A stretch of DNA of 64,000 nt from an uncultured Bacteroides sp. (lineage in GTDB: Bacteria; Bacteroidota; Bacteroidia; Bacteroidales; Bacteroidaceae): NCBI GenBank assembly GCA_900553185.1, contig USCT01000003.1:62001-126000 (forward strand), in the 5' to 3' direction. The number at the start of each line of letters is the position of its first letter. Position 1 is the first letter of the stretch. The notes beneath the pieces are model-generated. The model saw only the letters and a list, made by a program, of their open reading frames with translations, made no database searches and was not told the DNA's origin. Below, one piece after another: positions 44,906-52,816 of this stretch. Both the position numbers and the translations under genes were made by a program.

Positions 44906-45955
44906 ATGATAAAATCAGATTATCCTTCCGTTTTACTAATATATACAGGAGGAACCATCGGTATGATTGAGAATCCGGAAACCGGCGCCTTGGAAGCCTT
45001 CAATTTCAACCAATTGCAGGAAAACGTGCCGGAACTAAAACGTTTCAATTATCGTATTTCGGTCTATCAATTCGCTTCACCGATTGATTCCTCCGATATG
45101 GAACCTGCCCTTTGGTCAAAACTGGTCAAAATCATCCAATACAATTATGAAAATTTTGACGGGTTTGTCATTCTGCACGGAACAGATACCATGGCTTATA
45201 CAGCTTCGGCTTTAAGCTTTATGCTAGAAAATCTGTCCAAACCTGTCATACTGACCGGAAGCCAGCTTCCTATTGGCGTATTACGGACCGACGGAAAGGA
45301 AAATCTGATCACCTCCATTGAAATAGCCGCCGCTAAACATGCCGACGGAACGGCCATTGTTCCTGAAGTCTGCATTTTCTTTGAGAATCATTTGCTTCGA
45401 GGAAACCGTACTACGAAAATCAATGCCGAGAATTTTAATGCATTCCGCTCATACAACTATCCGGCTTTGGCTACAGTAGGCATCCACATTAAATATGATT
45501 ATGACCGTATTCGTAAAGTGGATCCCTCCCTGCCATTACATGCGCATTATGTATTTGACACCAATGTCATCATCCTGACCTTGTTTCCAGGCATTCAGGA
45601 AAATATTATCCGGAACGTTCTGGAAACACCCGGATTAAAAGCTGTCGTATTAAAAACATACGGCTCCGGAAATGCACCCCAGAAGCCATGGTTCATTCAA
45701 CTACTGAAGGATGCCACATCCCGGGGAATCGTCATCATTAACATTTCCCAATGTCAGACAGGTATGGTAGAAATGGCCCGTTATGAAACGGGACTTCATC
45801 TGCTTGACGCCGGAGTGATAAGCGGATACGATGCTACGGTAGAAAGCGTACTTACCAAACTCATGTTCCTGCTCGGACATAAACTCACGACCCGCGAAGT
45901 GCGACGCGAGATGGGACGATGCCTGGCCGGTGAATTTACACGGCCCGAGCTGTAA
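44906..45955 (+). CDS. ansA: type I L-asparaginase
   Basis: The enzyme hydrolyses asparagine to aspartate and ammonia. The first catalytic Thr is in YTGGTIGM and the second with its Asp in LHGTDTMAYTAS; no signal peptide is present, so this is the cytoplasmic type I form. The 349-residue length assumes the ATG at 44906; the ATG at 44897 would add three residues. A still earlier frame starts inside the -7 box and is rejected. It has its own promoter and is probably not part of the trp operon. Confidence 0.93.
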   Translation: MIKSDYPSVLLIYTGGTIGMIENPETGALEAFNFNQLQENVPELKRFNYRISVYQFASPIDSSDMEPALWSKLVKIIQYNYENFDGFVILHGTDTMAYTASALSFMLENLSKPVILTGSQLPIGVLRTDGKENLITSIEIAAAKHADGTAIVPEVCIFFENHLLRGNRTTKINAENFNAFRSYNYPALATVGIHIKYDYDRIRKVDPSLPLHAHYVFDTNVIILTLFPGIQENIIRNVLETPGLKAVVLKTYGSGNAPQKPWFIQLLKDATSRGIVIINISQCQTGMVEMARYETGLHLLDAGVISGYDATVESVLTKLMFLLGHKLTTREVRREMGRCLAGEFTRPEL

Positions 45956-46003
45956 CAGCATTGTAATACCTATTTCATAAGAGAGAAACAAACGATGCTC
46001 ACC

Positions 46004-46035
46004 TTTGCAAAAAGAAAATAAATACGTTATTTTTG
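46004..46035 (+). promoter_or_regulatory. sigma-ABfr promoter of a two-component system
   Basis: TTTG (46004-46007), a 20-bp spacer and TATTTTTG (46028-46035) match the consensus exactly, 19 bp before the response regulator start. Confidence 0.87.
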
Positions 46036-46054
46036 TTATAAAAAAAGGAAGAGT

Positions 46055-46738
46055 ATGAATGATTATCGCATTTTAGTAGTAGATGATGAAGAAGACCTCT
46101 GCGAGATCTTAAAATTCAATCTCGAAATGGAAGGCTATACGGTAGATACAGCCAACTCTGCAGAAGAAGCCTTAAAACTGGATCTTCCACAATATAACCT
46201 GTTACTACTGGATGTAATGATGGGAGAAATATCAGGTTTCAAGATGGCCAGTATGCTAAAGAAAAACAAGGATACGGCCGGCATTCCCATCATTTTCATT
46301 ACCGCTAAAGATACGGAAAACGATACCATAACCGGATTTAATCTCGGAGCAGACGACTATATTTCCAAACCTTTCTCGCTGCGTGAAGTCATTATGCGGG
46401 TGAAAGCTGTCCTTCGCCGGACCAGCTCCGTACAAAAAGAACCGGAACAACTACAATACAAAGGACTGGTTATTGACATCCCCAAAAAGAAAGTAACAAT
46501 CGATGATACCGAAGTACCATTGACTAAAAAGGAATTTGAAATCTTATTGCTTCTCCTGCAAAACCAAGGACGTGTTTTCTCCCGTGAAGACATTCTGACC
46601 AAAGTATGGCACGATGAAGTTTATGTGCTCGACCGTACCATCGATGTCAATATTACACGTCTGCGTAAAAAAATCGGTAATTATGGAAAGTATATCGTGA
46701 CTCGTCTGGGATACGGTTACTGCTTTGAATGTGAATAA
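46055..46738 (+). CDS. OmpR/PhoB-family response regulator
   Basis: The 227-residue protein has a receiver domain (VVDDEEDL, phosphoacceptor Asp53, PIIFITAKD, YISKPF) and a winged-helix DNA-binding domain ending in VTRLGYGYCFE. The residue after the DVMM motif is Gly where most family members have Pro. It overlaps the following histidine kinase frame by up to 14 bp. Its targets are unknown; the pair resembles PhoB/PhoR, but no phosphate genes are nearby. Confidence 0.93.
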   Translation: MNDYRILVVDDEEDLCEILKFNLEMEGYTVDTANSAEEALKLDLPQYNLLLLDVMMGEISGFKMASMLKKNKDTAGIPIIFITAKDTENDTITGFNLGADDYISKPFSLREVIMRVKAVLRRTSSVQKEPEQLQYKGLVIDIPKKKVTIDDTEVPLTKKEFEILLLLLQNQGRVFSREDILTKVWHDEVYVLDRTIDVNITRLRKKIGNYGKYIVTRLGYGYCFECE

Positions 46739-48542
46739 CAAAGAATACCAATACATGACCAAACTGACGTTTCGTATCCTGTCGTTCAGCCAACGGCTGT
46801 TTATCTCCGTAATTCTGCTGTTCATCACCTTTGCGGCCTGCTTTCTGATTTTTCAGTACCAACGTGAGAAATCATACAAGACAGAACTGCTTAATACCCA
46901 GCTACAGAATTACAACATCCAGCTGTACGATTACCTGACCGACCGTGGAAAACTGGATGTTGATTCCCTGCAGAAATATGTAGCATCACATCTGATTCCC
47001 AATTTGCGCGTTACAATCATCAAGCCCGACGGGAAAGTAATTTACGACAATTCAAGTAACAAATGGCAGAATTTTGAAAATCATGCCTCGCGAAAAGAAA
47101 TCCAAAGCGCTTTACTGCAAGGAAGCGGATACGCCATCAGCCGGCATTCCGAAAGCATTCAGGGAGAAGAATACTTTTATTCGGCCCGCTACTTTCCGTC
47201 ACATCAGTTGATTATCCGTTCGGCTTTGCCCTATACCCTCAGTCTGACCGAACACCTGAAAGCAGATTCCAATTACATCTGGTTCACTTTGGTCATCAGC
47301 CTGATCCTGGCCGTATTCTTCTATCGTTTCACCAACAAGTTAGGCATGTCAATCACCAAACTTCAGCAGTTCGCCATGAAAGCCGACCGCAACGAACCCA
47401 TTGACATGGAAATTCTGCAGACCTTTCCCAAAAACGAATTGGGCGAAATATCACAGCACATCATAAAAATATACAAAAGACTGCATAGAGCCAAGGAAGC
47501 TCTTTATATTGAACGTGAAAAACTCATCTCGCACCTGAGAACTTCACACGAAGGACTGGGGGTATTCACGCAGGAACGAAAAGAAATTCTGGTGAACGAC
47601 CTGTTCACCCAGTACTTCAATAACATTTCGGATGAGAACTTACGAGCCACAAGTGATATTTTTTCAATTCCTGAAATAAAACCCGTCATAGATTTTCTGG
47701 AAAAAAACCAGAAGAACTATAACAAAGAAGAAAAGCGGGTTTCACTTCATGTCAGCAAAAACGGACGAATCTTCTCCATTGAATGCATATTATTCCAGGA
47801 CCTGTCTTTCGAAATATCCATCAATGACGTGACTCAGGAAGAAGAACAGGCACGCTTGAAACGACAGCTTACCCAAAATATCGCGCACGAGTTAAAAACT
47901 CCGGTCAGCAGCATTCAAGGGTATCTGGAAACCATTTTAAGCAATCCCAACATATCATCCGAAAATATGCATACCTTCCTGGAAAGGAGCTATGCGCAAA
48001 GCAATCGCCTGACAACGTTACTCCGGGATATTTCGGTATTGACGCGTATGGACGAAGCACCTGATATGATGGAAAGAGAAAGCATTGACCTCAGCAAGAT
48101 CGTAAAAGACATTCTGAACGAAGTCAGCATGAGTCTGGAAGAAAAACAAATCCGGGTAATCAACCTTCTTCCGCCACGACTGATTCTGGTGGGAAACCAT
48201 TCTCTGATCTACTCCATTTTCAGAAATCTGACAGACAATGCCATAGCCTATGCAGGAACAGGAATACAGATTACCATTAACTGCTTCCGCGAAGACGAAA
48301 AATTCTATTATTTCAGCTTTTCCGACAACGGAGTAGGAGTGGCAGAAGCCCATCTGAACCGACTGTTCGAACGATTCTACCGGGTGGACAAAGGTCGTTC
48401 CCGCAAATTGGGAGGAACGGGATTAGGACTGGCCATCGTTAAGAATGCCGTATTGTTTCATGGAGGAACCATCTTTGCCAAGAAAGCCCCGCAAGGAGGT
48501 CTGGAATTCATATTTACCCTACAAAAGCACAAAGAAGCCTAA
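46725..48542 (+). CDS. PhoR-like sensor histidine kinase
   Basis: The product is up to 605 residues; the ATG at 46755 gives 595 and a cleaner start before the first helix. It has two membrane helices (about 22-43 and 190-208) around a periplasmic sensor, a HAMP-like linker, a PAS-like region (about 270-370), HisKA (NIAHELKTP, His388 in the long numbering) and HATPase boxes (NLTDNAIAYA, DNGVGV, GGTGLGLAIVK). It should phosphorylate the regulator encoded just upstream. Its 3' end overlaps the converging phosphopantetheinyl transferase gene by 4 bp. Confidence 0.92.
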   Translation: MNVNNKEYQYMTKLTFRILSFSQRLFISVILLFITFAACFLIFQYQREKSYKTELLNTQLQNYNIQLYDYLTDRGKLDVDSLQKYVASHLIPNLRVTIIKPDGKVIYDNSSNKWQNFENHASRKEIQSALLQGSGYAISRHSESIQGEEYFYSARYFPSHQLIIRSALPYTLSLTEHLKADSNYIWFTLVISLILAVFFYRFTNKLGMSITKLQQFAMKADRNEPIDMEILQTFPKNELGEISQHIIKIYKRLHRAKEALYIEREKLISHLRTSHEGLGVFTQERKEILVNDLFTQYFNNISDENLRATSDIFSIPEIKPVIDFLEKNQKNYNKEEKRVSLHVSKNGRIFSIECILFQDLSFEISINDVTQEEEQARLKRQLTQNIAHELKTPVSSIQGYLETILSNPNISSENMHTFLERSYAQSNRLTTLLRDISVLTRMDEAPDMMERESIDLSKIVKDILNEVSMSLEEKQIRVINLLPPRLILVGNHSLIYSIFRNLTDNAIAYAGTGIQITINCFREDEKFYYFSFSDNGVGVAEAHLNRLFERFYRVDKGRSRKLGGTGLGLAIVKNAVLFHGGTIFAKKAPQGGLEFIFTLQKHKEA

Positions 48543-49180
48543 GCTTTGATACCCCACACGCACACAAAATCAGAAGAGACAAAGTAAGATAAAGTAAAAC
48601 TCTGCTTATCAACAGTCCGGTACTCCCTGACAGCCATCCTGCCACATACTTGTGGCAGGAAGGGAGAAACCCGCAAATGCGCAAGAAAATCCACTTCAGA
48701 AGTCTCCAGCAGTTTAAATAAAGTCTCCTTGGCAGACCAATGCAACAGCGCACCATAAAGCTGCCATTGCGAATCCAACTGTTCTTTTCCCACAAATTCA
48801 TCCAGACGGATAAAGCGGGAAACAATCTTCAGTACGCGTTCAGAGACCTGTTCTATATCAATTCCAGGCAATGCATGATCATGAATACCCACCGCTACAT
48901 ATCCCTTCGTGTGAGAAATGGAAATACGCCGGCAATCATTCACCAGATAAGGCTGTCCCGATACATAATGAGCGATCTGAAGTTCCTGCCCCGTCAATGC
49001 TTTCAACAGTACTCGCACCGCCAGATATTCCATTCTACGTGTAGGAGACTTCAGCGCTGCAAGCTCTGCATCATAAGGCAAAGCCTCTTTCAAAAAATTA
49101 CGAAGTTCATCCTGAGATTCAGAAACCCTCCAGATCCCCCAAACAGCTCCTTCGGATGTCCACTTTTTCCAAACCGGCAT
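48539..49180 (-). CDS. 4'-phosphopantetheinyl transferase superfamily protein
   Basis: The 213-residue protein matches Sfp/AcpT-type transferases, which load the phosphopantetheine arm of CoA onto carrier proteins. Seen are RRISISHTKGYVAVGI, the magnesium-binding PGIDIE and WSAKETLFK. Which carrier it modifies is unknown. It is the last gene of a minus-strand operon with mutY, ssb and gldE, 6 bp after gldE. Confidence 0.9.
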   Translation of the reverse strand: MPVWKKWTSEGAVWGIWRVSESQDELRNFLKEALPYDAELAALKSPTRRMEYLAVRVLLKALTGQELQIAHYVSGQPYLVNDCRRISISHTKGYVAVGIHDHALPGIDIEQVSERVLKIVSRFIRLDEFVGKEQLDSQWQLYGALLHWSAKETLFKLLETSEVDFLAHLRVSPFLPQVCGRMAVREYRTVDKQSFTLSYFVSSDFVCVWGIKA

Positions 49181-49186
49181 AGAATA

Positions 49187-50554
49187 CTACTCTTTTTTTA
49201 CATCAGCCACGGGAAGTGAATCCTGCGGAATCACAGTAACCTTTATTTTTAAGATACGCCGAGCATCCATTTCCAGTACCTCGAAACGATAATTACCGAA
49301 AGTTATAATCTCATGTAAAGCAGGGAATTCTCCTTTCAGCTCCAACAACAGACCAGCCAGTGTATCTGCATCTCCTGCAGCTTCGGAGAAATCATCCGAA
49401 TCTATTTTCAGAATCTTATAGAAATCAGATAAAAGTGTCTTTGCTTCAAACACGTATGTATTGTCCGACAAACGCACATACGTACGTTCCTCATCATCGT
49501 ATTCGTCGTTGATTTCACCAACGATCTCTTCGATGATGTCTTCCATCGTAATCATTCCGGAAGTACCTCCGAATTCATCCACTACAATAGCGATATGTAC
49601 CTTGTTTGTCTGAAAATCTCGAAGCAAATCGTCAATCATCTTCGTTTCAGGTACAAAGAAAGCCGGACGGATCAGACTCTGCCATTTAAAATCAGGTCCT
49701 TTATCCAGATAAGGCAACAAATCCTTGATGTAAAGAATACCTTTAATGTTATCGCGTGAATCTTCGTATACAGGAATACGTGAATAAGCATTTTCAACAA
49801 TGCATTTCAAAACCTCCGGATAAGCGGTTTCGATCGACAAATCTACCATATCCAGGCGAGAAGTCATTACTTCCTTTGCCGTTTCACCTCCAAAACGAAT
49901 TATGCCTTCCAGCATATTGCTTTCTTCCGATATTTCATTTTTATCAGTCAGCTCCAAGGCTTGCGACAATTCGTCTACAGACAAATTAGGAGCCTTCTTT
50001 TTCCGCTGTGCCAGTTTGTTAACGATAAAGCCCGATTTCATCAGAAGTGACGAAACCGGTCGAAAAGCAGAACGTAAAACATAAATGACAGGTGCCGCTT
50101 TCCGACAGAAAGCCAATGCATGCTGGGCTGAAAAAATCTTTGGCATGATCTCTCCAAAAAGCAACAGCAGAAAAGTAAGACATACCGTAATAACCAGAAA
50201 TTCCAGAATCTTAGCAGAACCAAAATCAACTACTTCGGCAAAAAAGTAGTTACATAACATGATTATGGTTACATTCACAAAATTATTTGAGATAAGGATG
50301 GTAGCCAATAACCGTTCAGAATCCTTCAATAAAGCTTTGATACGTTTATCAGAACGATGTTCTTCTGCCTCAATGGAATTCAAATCGGAAGGAGAAAGCG
50401 AGAAAAAAGCAATCTCTGACGCTGACACAAAACCAGAAGCATACAGCAGAATTACTACCAAACACAATGCGACAATTGCTCCTATAGAAGGAGGCATGAC
50501 GGTTACTCCGTCACATAAATCCGCCAAGCGGCATAAATACGAGTCCGGGTCCAA
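49187..50554 (-). CDS. gldE: GldE-like CNNM/CBS-domain membrane protein
   Basis: The 455-residue protein has a CNNM membrane domain with three to four helices (about 22-190), two CBS domains (about 210-340; SRIPVYEDSRDNIKGILYIKD) and a CorC/HlyC-type C-terminal domain (about 355-440). In gliding Bacteroidetes GldE supports the GldD lipoprotein; the wider family is linked to metal ion transport. Non-gliding Bacteroides keep it, so its role here is unclear. The ATG at 50497 is an alternative start that would remove 19 residues before the first helix. Confidence 0.88.
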   Translation of the reverse strand: MDPDSYLCRLADLCDGVTVMPPSIGAIVALCLVVILLYASGFVSASEIAFFSLSPSDLNSIEAEEHRSDKRIKALLKDSERLLATILISNNFVNVTIIMLCNYFFAEVVDFGSAKILEFLVITVCLTFLLLLFGEIMPKIFSAQHALAFCRKAAPVIYVLRSAFRPVSSLLMKSGFIVNKLAQRKKKAPNLSVDELSQALELTDKNEISEESNMLEGIIRFGGETAKEVMTSRLDMVDLSIETAYPEVLKCIVENAYSRIPVYEDSRDNIKGILYIKDLLPYLDKGPDFKWQSLIRPAFFVPETKMIDDLLRDFQTNKVHIAIVVDEFGGTSGMITMEDIIEEIVGEINDEYDDEERTYVRLSDNTYVFEAKTLLSDFYKILKIDSDDFSEAAGDADTLAGLLLELKGEFPALHEIITFGNYRFEVLEMDARRILKIKVTVIPQDSLPVADVKKE

Positions 50555-50585
50555 GGAATATAAATTTAATTAAACATCTATTGCT

Positions 50586-51023
50586 TTAAAAAGGCAAATC
50601 ATCGGAAGTTTCAGTAGACGCCTGAGCATTTGTTACAGGCTGTGCTGCCTGAGACTGGGTAGCTGTCGGCTGGGAAGCAGGTTGCTGTACTGCCCGAGTC
50701 AGCATCTCCATATTATCACCGAAGATTTCTACGACATATCGCTTCACTCCATTCTGATCATCGTACGAACGGCTTCTGATCTTCCCTTCTATATAAAGTT
50801 TATCACCTTTACGAACGTATTTCTCAGCCACTTCGGCCAATCCTCTCCATAAGACGATATTATGCCATTCGGTACGTTCAGGCACCTGAGTACCATTAGC
50901 CAATGTATATGCACGATCGGTCGTAGCCAATGGGAACGTAGCCACGGCTACCCCACTATCCAGGTAACGGACTTCGGGATCCCTTCCCACATTACCTATC
51001 AACTGTACTTTGTTCAATGACAT
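50586..51023 (-). CDS. ssb: single-stranded DNA-binding protein
   Basis: The 145-residue SSB has the OB fold (about 1-108; MSLNKVQLIGNVGRDPEVRY, WHNIVLWRGLAE, YIEGKIRSR), a Gln/Ala/Thr-rich linker and the acidic tip DDLPF that contacts partner proteins. It starts 4 bp after the mutY stop and acts in replication and repair. Confidence 0.97.
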   Translation of the reverse strand: MSLNKVQLIGNVGRDPEVRYLDSGVAVATFPLATTDRAYTLANGTQVPERTEWHNIVLWRGLAEVAEKYVRKGDKLYIEGKIRSRSYDDQNGVKRYVVEIFGDNMEMLTRAVQQPASQPTATQSQAAQPVTNAQASTETSDDLPF

Positions 51024-51027
51024 GATT

Positions 51028-52089
51028 CTAACTATTTTGGTTCAAAATTAGAGAAAAAAAACGAGAAACCAAGCGTGACACCGGAAATTTATGCAAATCA
51101 TCGACCCGGACTCGTAAGTAACCTGGCAATTCACAATCATCAGTTTCCAATGTTACCTCATAACAATTGGCATAAATAATCCGGTGAGACAACACATGTT
51201 TCACATTCTTATCTATTAAACGCATGTTTTTTACTGTTTTCCCATGAGATAACGTTAAAAATTGGTCTGTAGCGAATAATTGTAATTCATCTACAGACTC
51301 AGGAGTTTCGATCAATGGAAACTCATACAGATTTTTCCAAATATCATCACCTGCACGTTTCCGGATATATGTATACTCTCCCGCACGTATACATATATAA
51401 TTAAAGAAACGAGGAAGTATTTTGGATTTATGCTGCTTATAAGGCAAAGCATCGACCTTACCTTCCTTCAAAGCTACGCAACTGTCATTCAACGGACAGA
51501 ACATGCACGAAGGAGAAGAAGGGACACATTGTAGTGCACCAAAATCCATAATGGCCTGATTATACAATGCCGGACGAGTCCGGTCCAGCAATTCCGTAGC
51601 CAAAGCCGCAAAAAGCTTTTTACCCTTCGTTCTGTCTATCGGCTCATCAATTCCCATCCAGCGAGAAAGTACCCTATACACATTTCCATCCACTACCGCA
51701 CAGGGAAGATCATAAGCAAACGAACAAATAGCAGCGGCCGTATAATCACCTACCCCCTTTAACTTACGCACCTCTTCATAGGTCTCCGGAAATTTTCCAG
51801 CCTCAGCAATGGAACGGGCTGCCGTATGCAAGTTACGCGCACGCGAATAATATCCAAGTCCCTGCCAGTATTTCATGACTTCGTCTTCATCTGCTTCGGC
51901 CAACGAAATAAAATCAGGAAAACGATTCACAAACCGGCAATAATAATCATATCCTTGGGCAACACGAGTCTGCTGCAAAATAATCTCAGATATCCATATT
52001 TTATAAGGATCTTTGGTCTCGCGCCATGGTAAATCCCGTTTATTCATCCGATACCACTCTATCAATCTTTCAGCAAACTGATTCATCAT
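51028..52089 (-). CDS. mutY: A/G-specific adenine glycosylase
   Basis: MutY removes adenine mispaired with 8-oxoguanine. The 353-residue protein has the catalytic Glu region SEIILQQTRVAQG, the helix-hairpin-helix LKGVGDYTAAAICS, the catalytic Asp in AVVDGNVYRVLSRW, an Fe-S cluster with Cys at CVPSSPSCMFCPLNDSC, and a C-terminal NUDIX-like 8-oxoguanine recognition domain. It heads the mutY-ssb-gldE-transferase operon. Confidence 0.96.
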   Translation of the reverse strand: MMNQFAERLIEWYRMNKRDLPWRETKDPYKIWISEIILQQTRVAQGYDYYCRFVNRFPDFISLAEADEDEVMKYWQGLGYYSRARNLHTAARSIAEAGKFPETYEEVRKLKGVGDYTAAAICSFAYDLPCAVVDGNVYRVLSRWMGIDEPIDRTKGKKLFAALATELLDRTRPALYNQAIMDFGALQCVPSSPSCMFCPLNDSCVALKEGKVDALPYKQHKSKILPRFFNYICIRAGEYTYIRKRAGDDIWKNLYEFPLIETPESVDELQLFATDQFLTLSHGKTVKNMRLIDKNVKHVLSHRIIYANCYEVTLETDDCELPGYLRVRVDDLHKFPVSRLVSRFFSLILNQNS

Positions 52090-52151
52090 AATTCTATTTT
52101 ATAAACTTCAAACAGGCAAAATTTTCGCAAAAATAGGCTTTTTATAAGTGA

Positions 52152-52182
52152 CAAACATACTTTTTCTAAAATTTATTGCAAA
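52152..52182 (-). promoter_or_regulatory. promoter of the mutY operon
   Basis: On the minus strand TTTG (52179-52182), a 19-bp spacer and TATGTTTG (52152-52159) fit the consensus. A second -7-like box, TATTTTTG, lies at 52128-52135. Confidence 0.65.
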
Positions 52183-52186
52183 TATA

Positions 52187-52218
52187 TTTCTATAAGAGCA
52201 AGAAAAGGTATATATTTG
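52187..52218 (+). promoter_or_regulatory. promoter of the HU gene
   Basis: TTTC (52187-52190), a 20-bp spacer and TATATTTG (52211-52218) lie 44 bp before the start. It overlaps the divergent mutY promoter. Confidence 0.7.
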
Positions 52219-52261
52219 CACTCCAAAAAATCAAGACGTATAATCTTAATTAAGTAGTGAA

Positions 52262-52537
52262 ATGACTAAAGCGGATATTGTAAACGAAATAGCTAAAAAT
52301 ACGGGTATCGATAAACAGACAGTACTGACAACCGTAGAAGCCTTTATGGACTCAGTAAAAGAATCTTTATCAAACGACGAAAATGTATATTTGAGAGGAT
52401 TCGGTAGTTTTATCGTAAAGAAGAGAGCCCAGAAAACAGCACGCAATATCTCCAAGAATACAACCATAATTATTCCGGAACATAATATTCCGGCATTTAA
52501 ACCGGCAAAAACATTTACTCTTTCAGTAAAAAAATAA
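52262..52537 (+). CDS. HU-family DNA-binding protein
   Basis: This 91-residue nucleoid protein has the HU/IHF fold: N-terminal helices (MTKADIVNEIAKNTGIDKQ), the YLRGFGSFIVKKR beta arm with many Arg/Lys, and the IPAFKPAKTF end. It bends and packs DNA as a dimer. Its promoter overlaps that of the divergent mutY operon. Confidence 0.95.
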   Translation: MTKADIVNEIAKNTGIDKQTVLTTVEAFMDSVKESLSNDENVYLRGFGSFIVKKRAQKTARNISKNTTIIIPEHNIPAFKPAKTFTLSVKK

Positions 52538-52573
52538 TTAACATTAGTATTAACCCTATAAAATTTTGAAGCT

Positions 52574-52666
52574 ATGCCAAGCGGAAAGAAAAGAAAAAGA
52601 CATAAAATGTCTACTCACAAACGTAAAAAAAGATTGAGAAAGAACAGACATAAAAGCAAAAAATAA
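52574..52666 (+). CDS. AURKAIP1/COX24-domain basic protein, 30 residues
   Basis: A 30-codon frame begins MPSGKKRKRHKMSTHKRKKR and continues Lys/Arg-rich to a TAA stop. The motif KRKRHKMSTHKRKKR is that of the AURKAIP1/COX24 domain, which in mitochondria is ribosomal protein mS38. The same protein precedes RNase G in many Bacteroidetes, and a ribosomal role is likely but not shown here. It lies 36 bp after the HU stop. Confidence 0.85.
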   Translation: MPSGKKRKRHKMSTHKRKKRLRKNRHKSKK

Positions 52667-52684
52667 ATAGTCTGTTTTGACTTT

Positions 52685-52733
52685 AGAAAGAACAAACTTG
52701 TGATGTCGCATTGTCTCCAAGTTTGTTCTTTCT
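52685..52733 (+). terminator. 16-bp hairpin between the small basic protein and RNase G
   Basis: AGAAAGAACAAACTTG (52685-52700) pairs perfectly with 52718-52733 around a 17-nt loop. Few T residues follow, so it may be a partial terminator, an mRNA processing site or a regulatory structure in the rng leader. Confidence 0.65.
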
Positions 52734-52816
52734 GTAAGTAAGGAATGCGTCAAGAAACGATGCAACCAACAAACTTTGCAAAGAATAAACAAACGTCTAA
52801 ATATAACAAGTAACAA

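Noticed and set aside
46055..48542. PhoB-PhoR phosphate system
   Set aside because: The domain order agrees, but no phosphate transport genes are near and the kinase sensor is not diagnostic, so no gene symbols were given.
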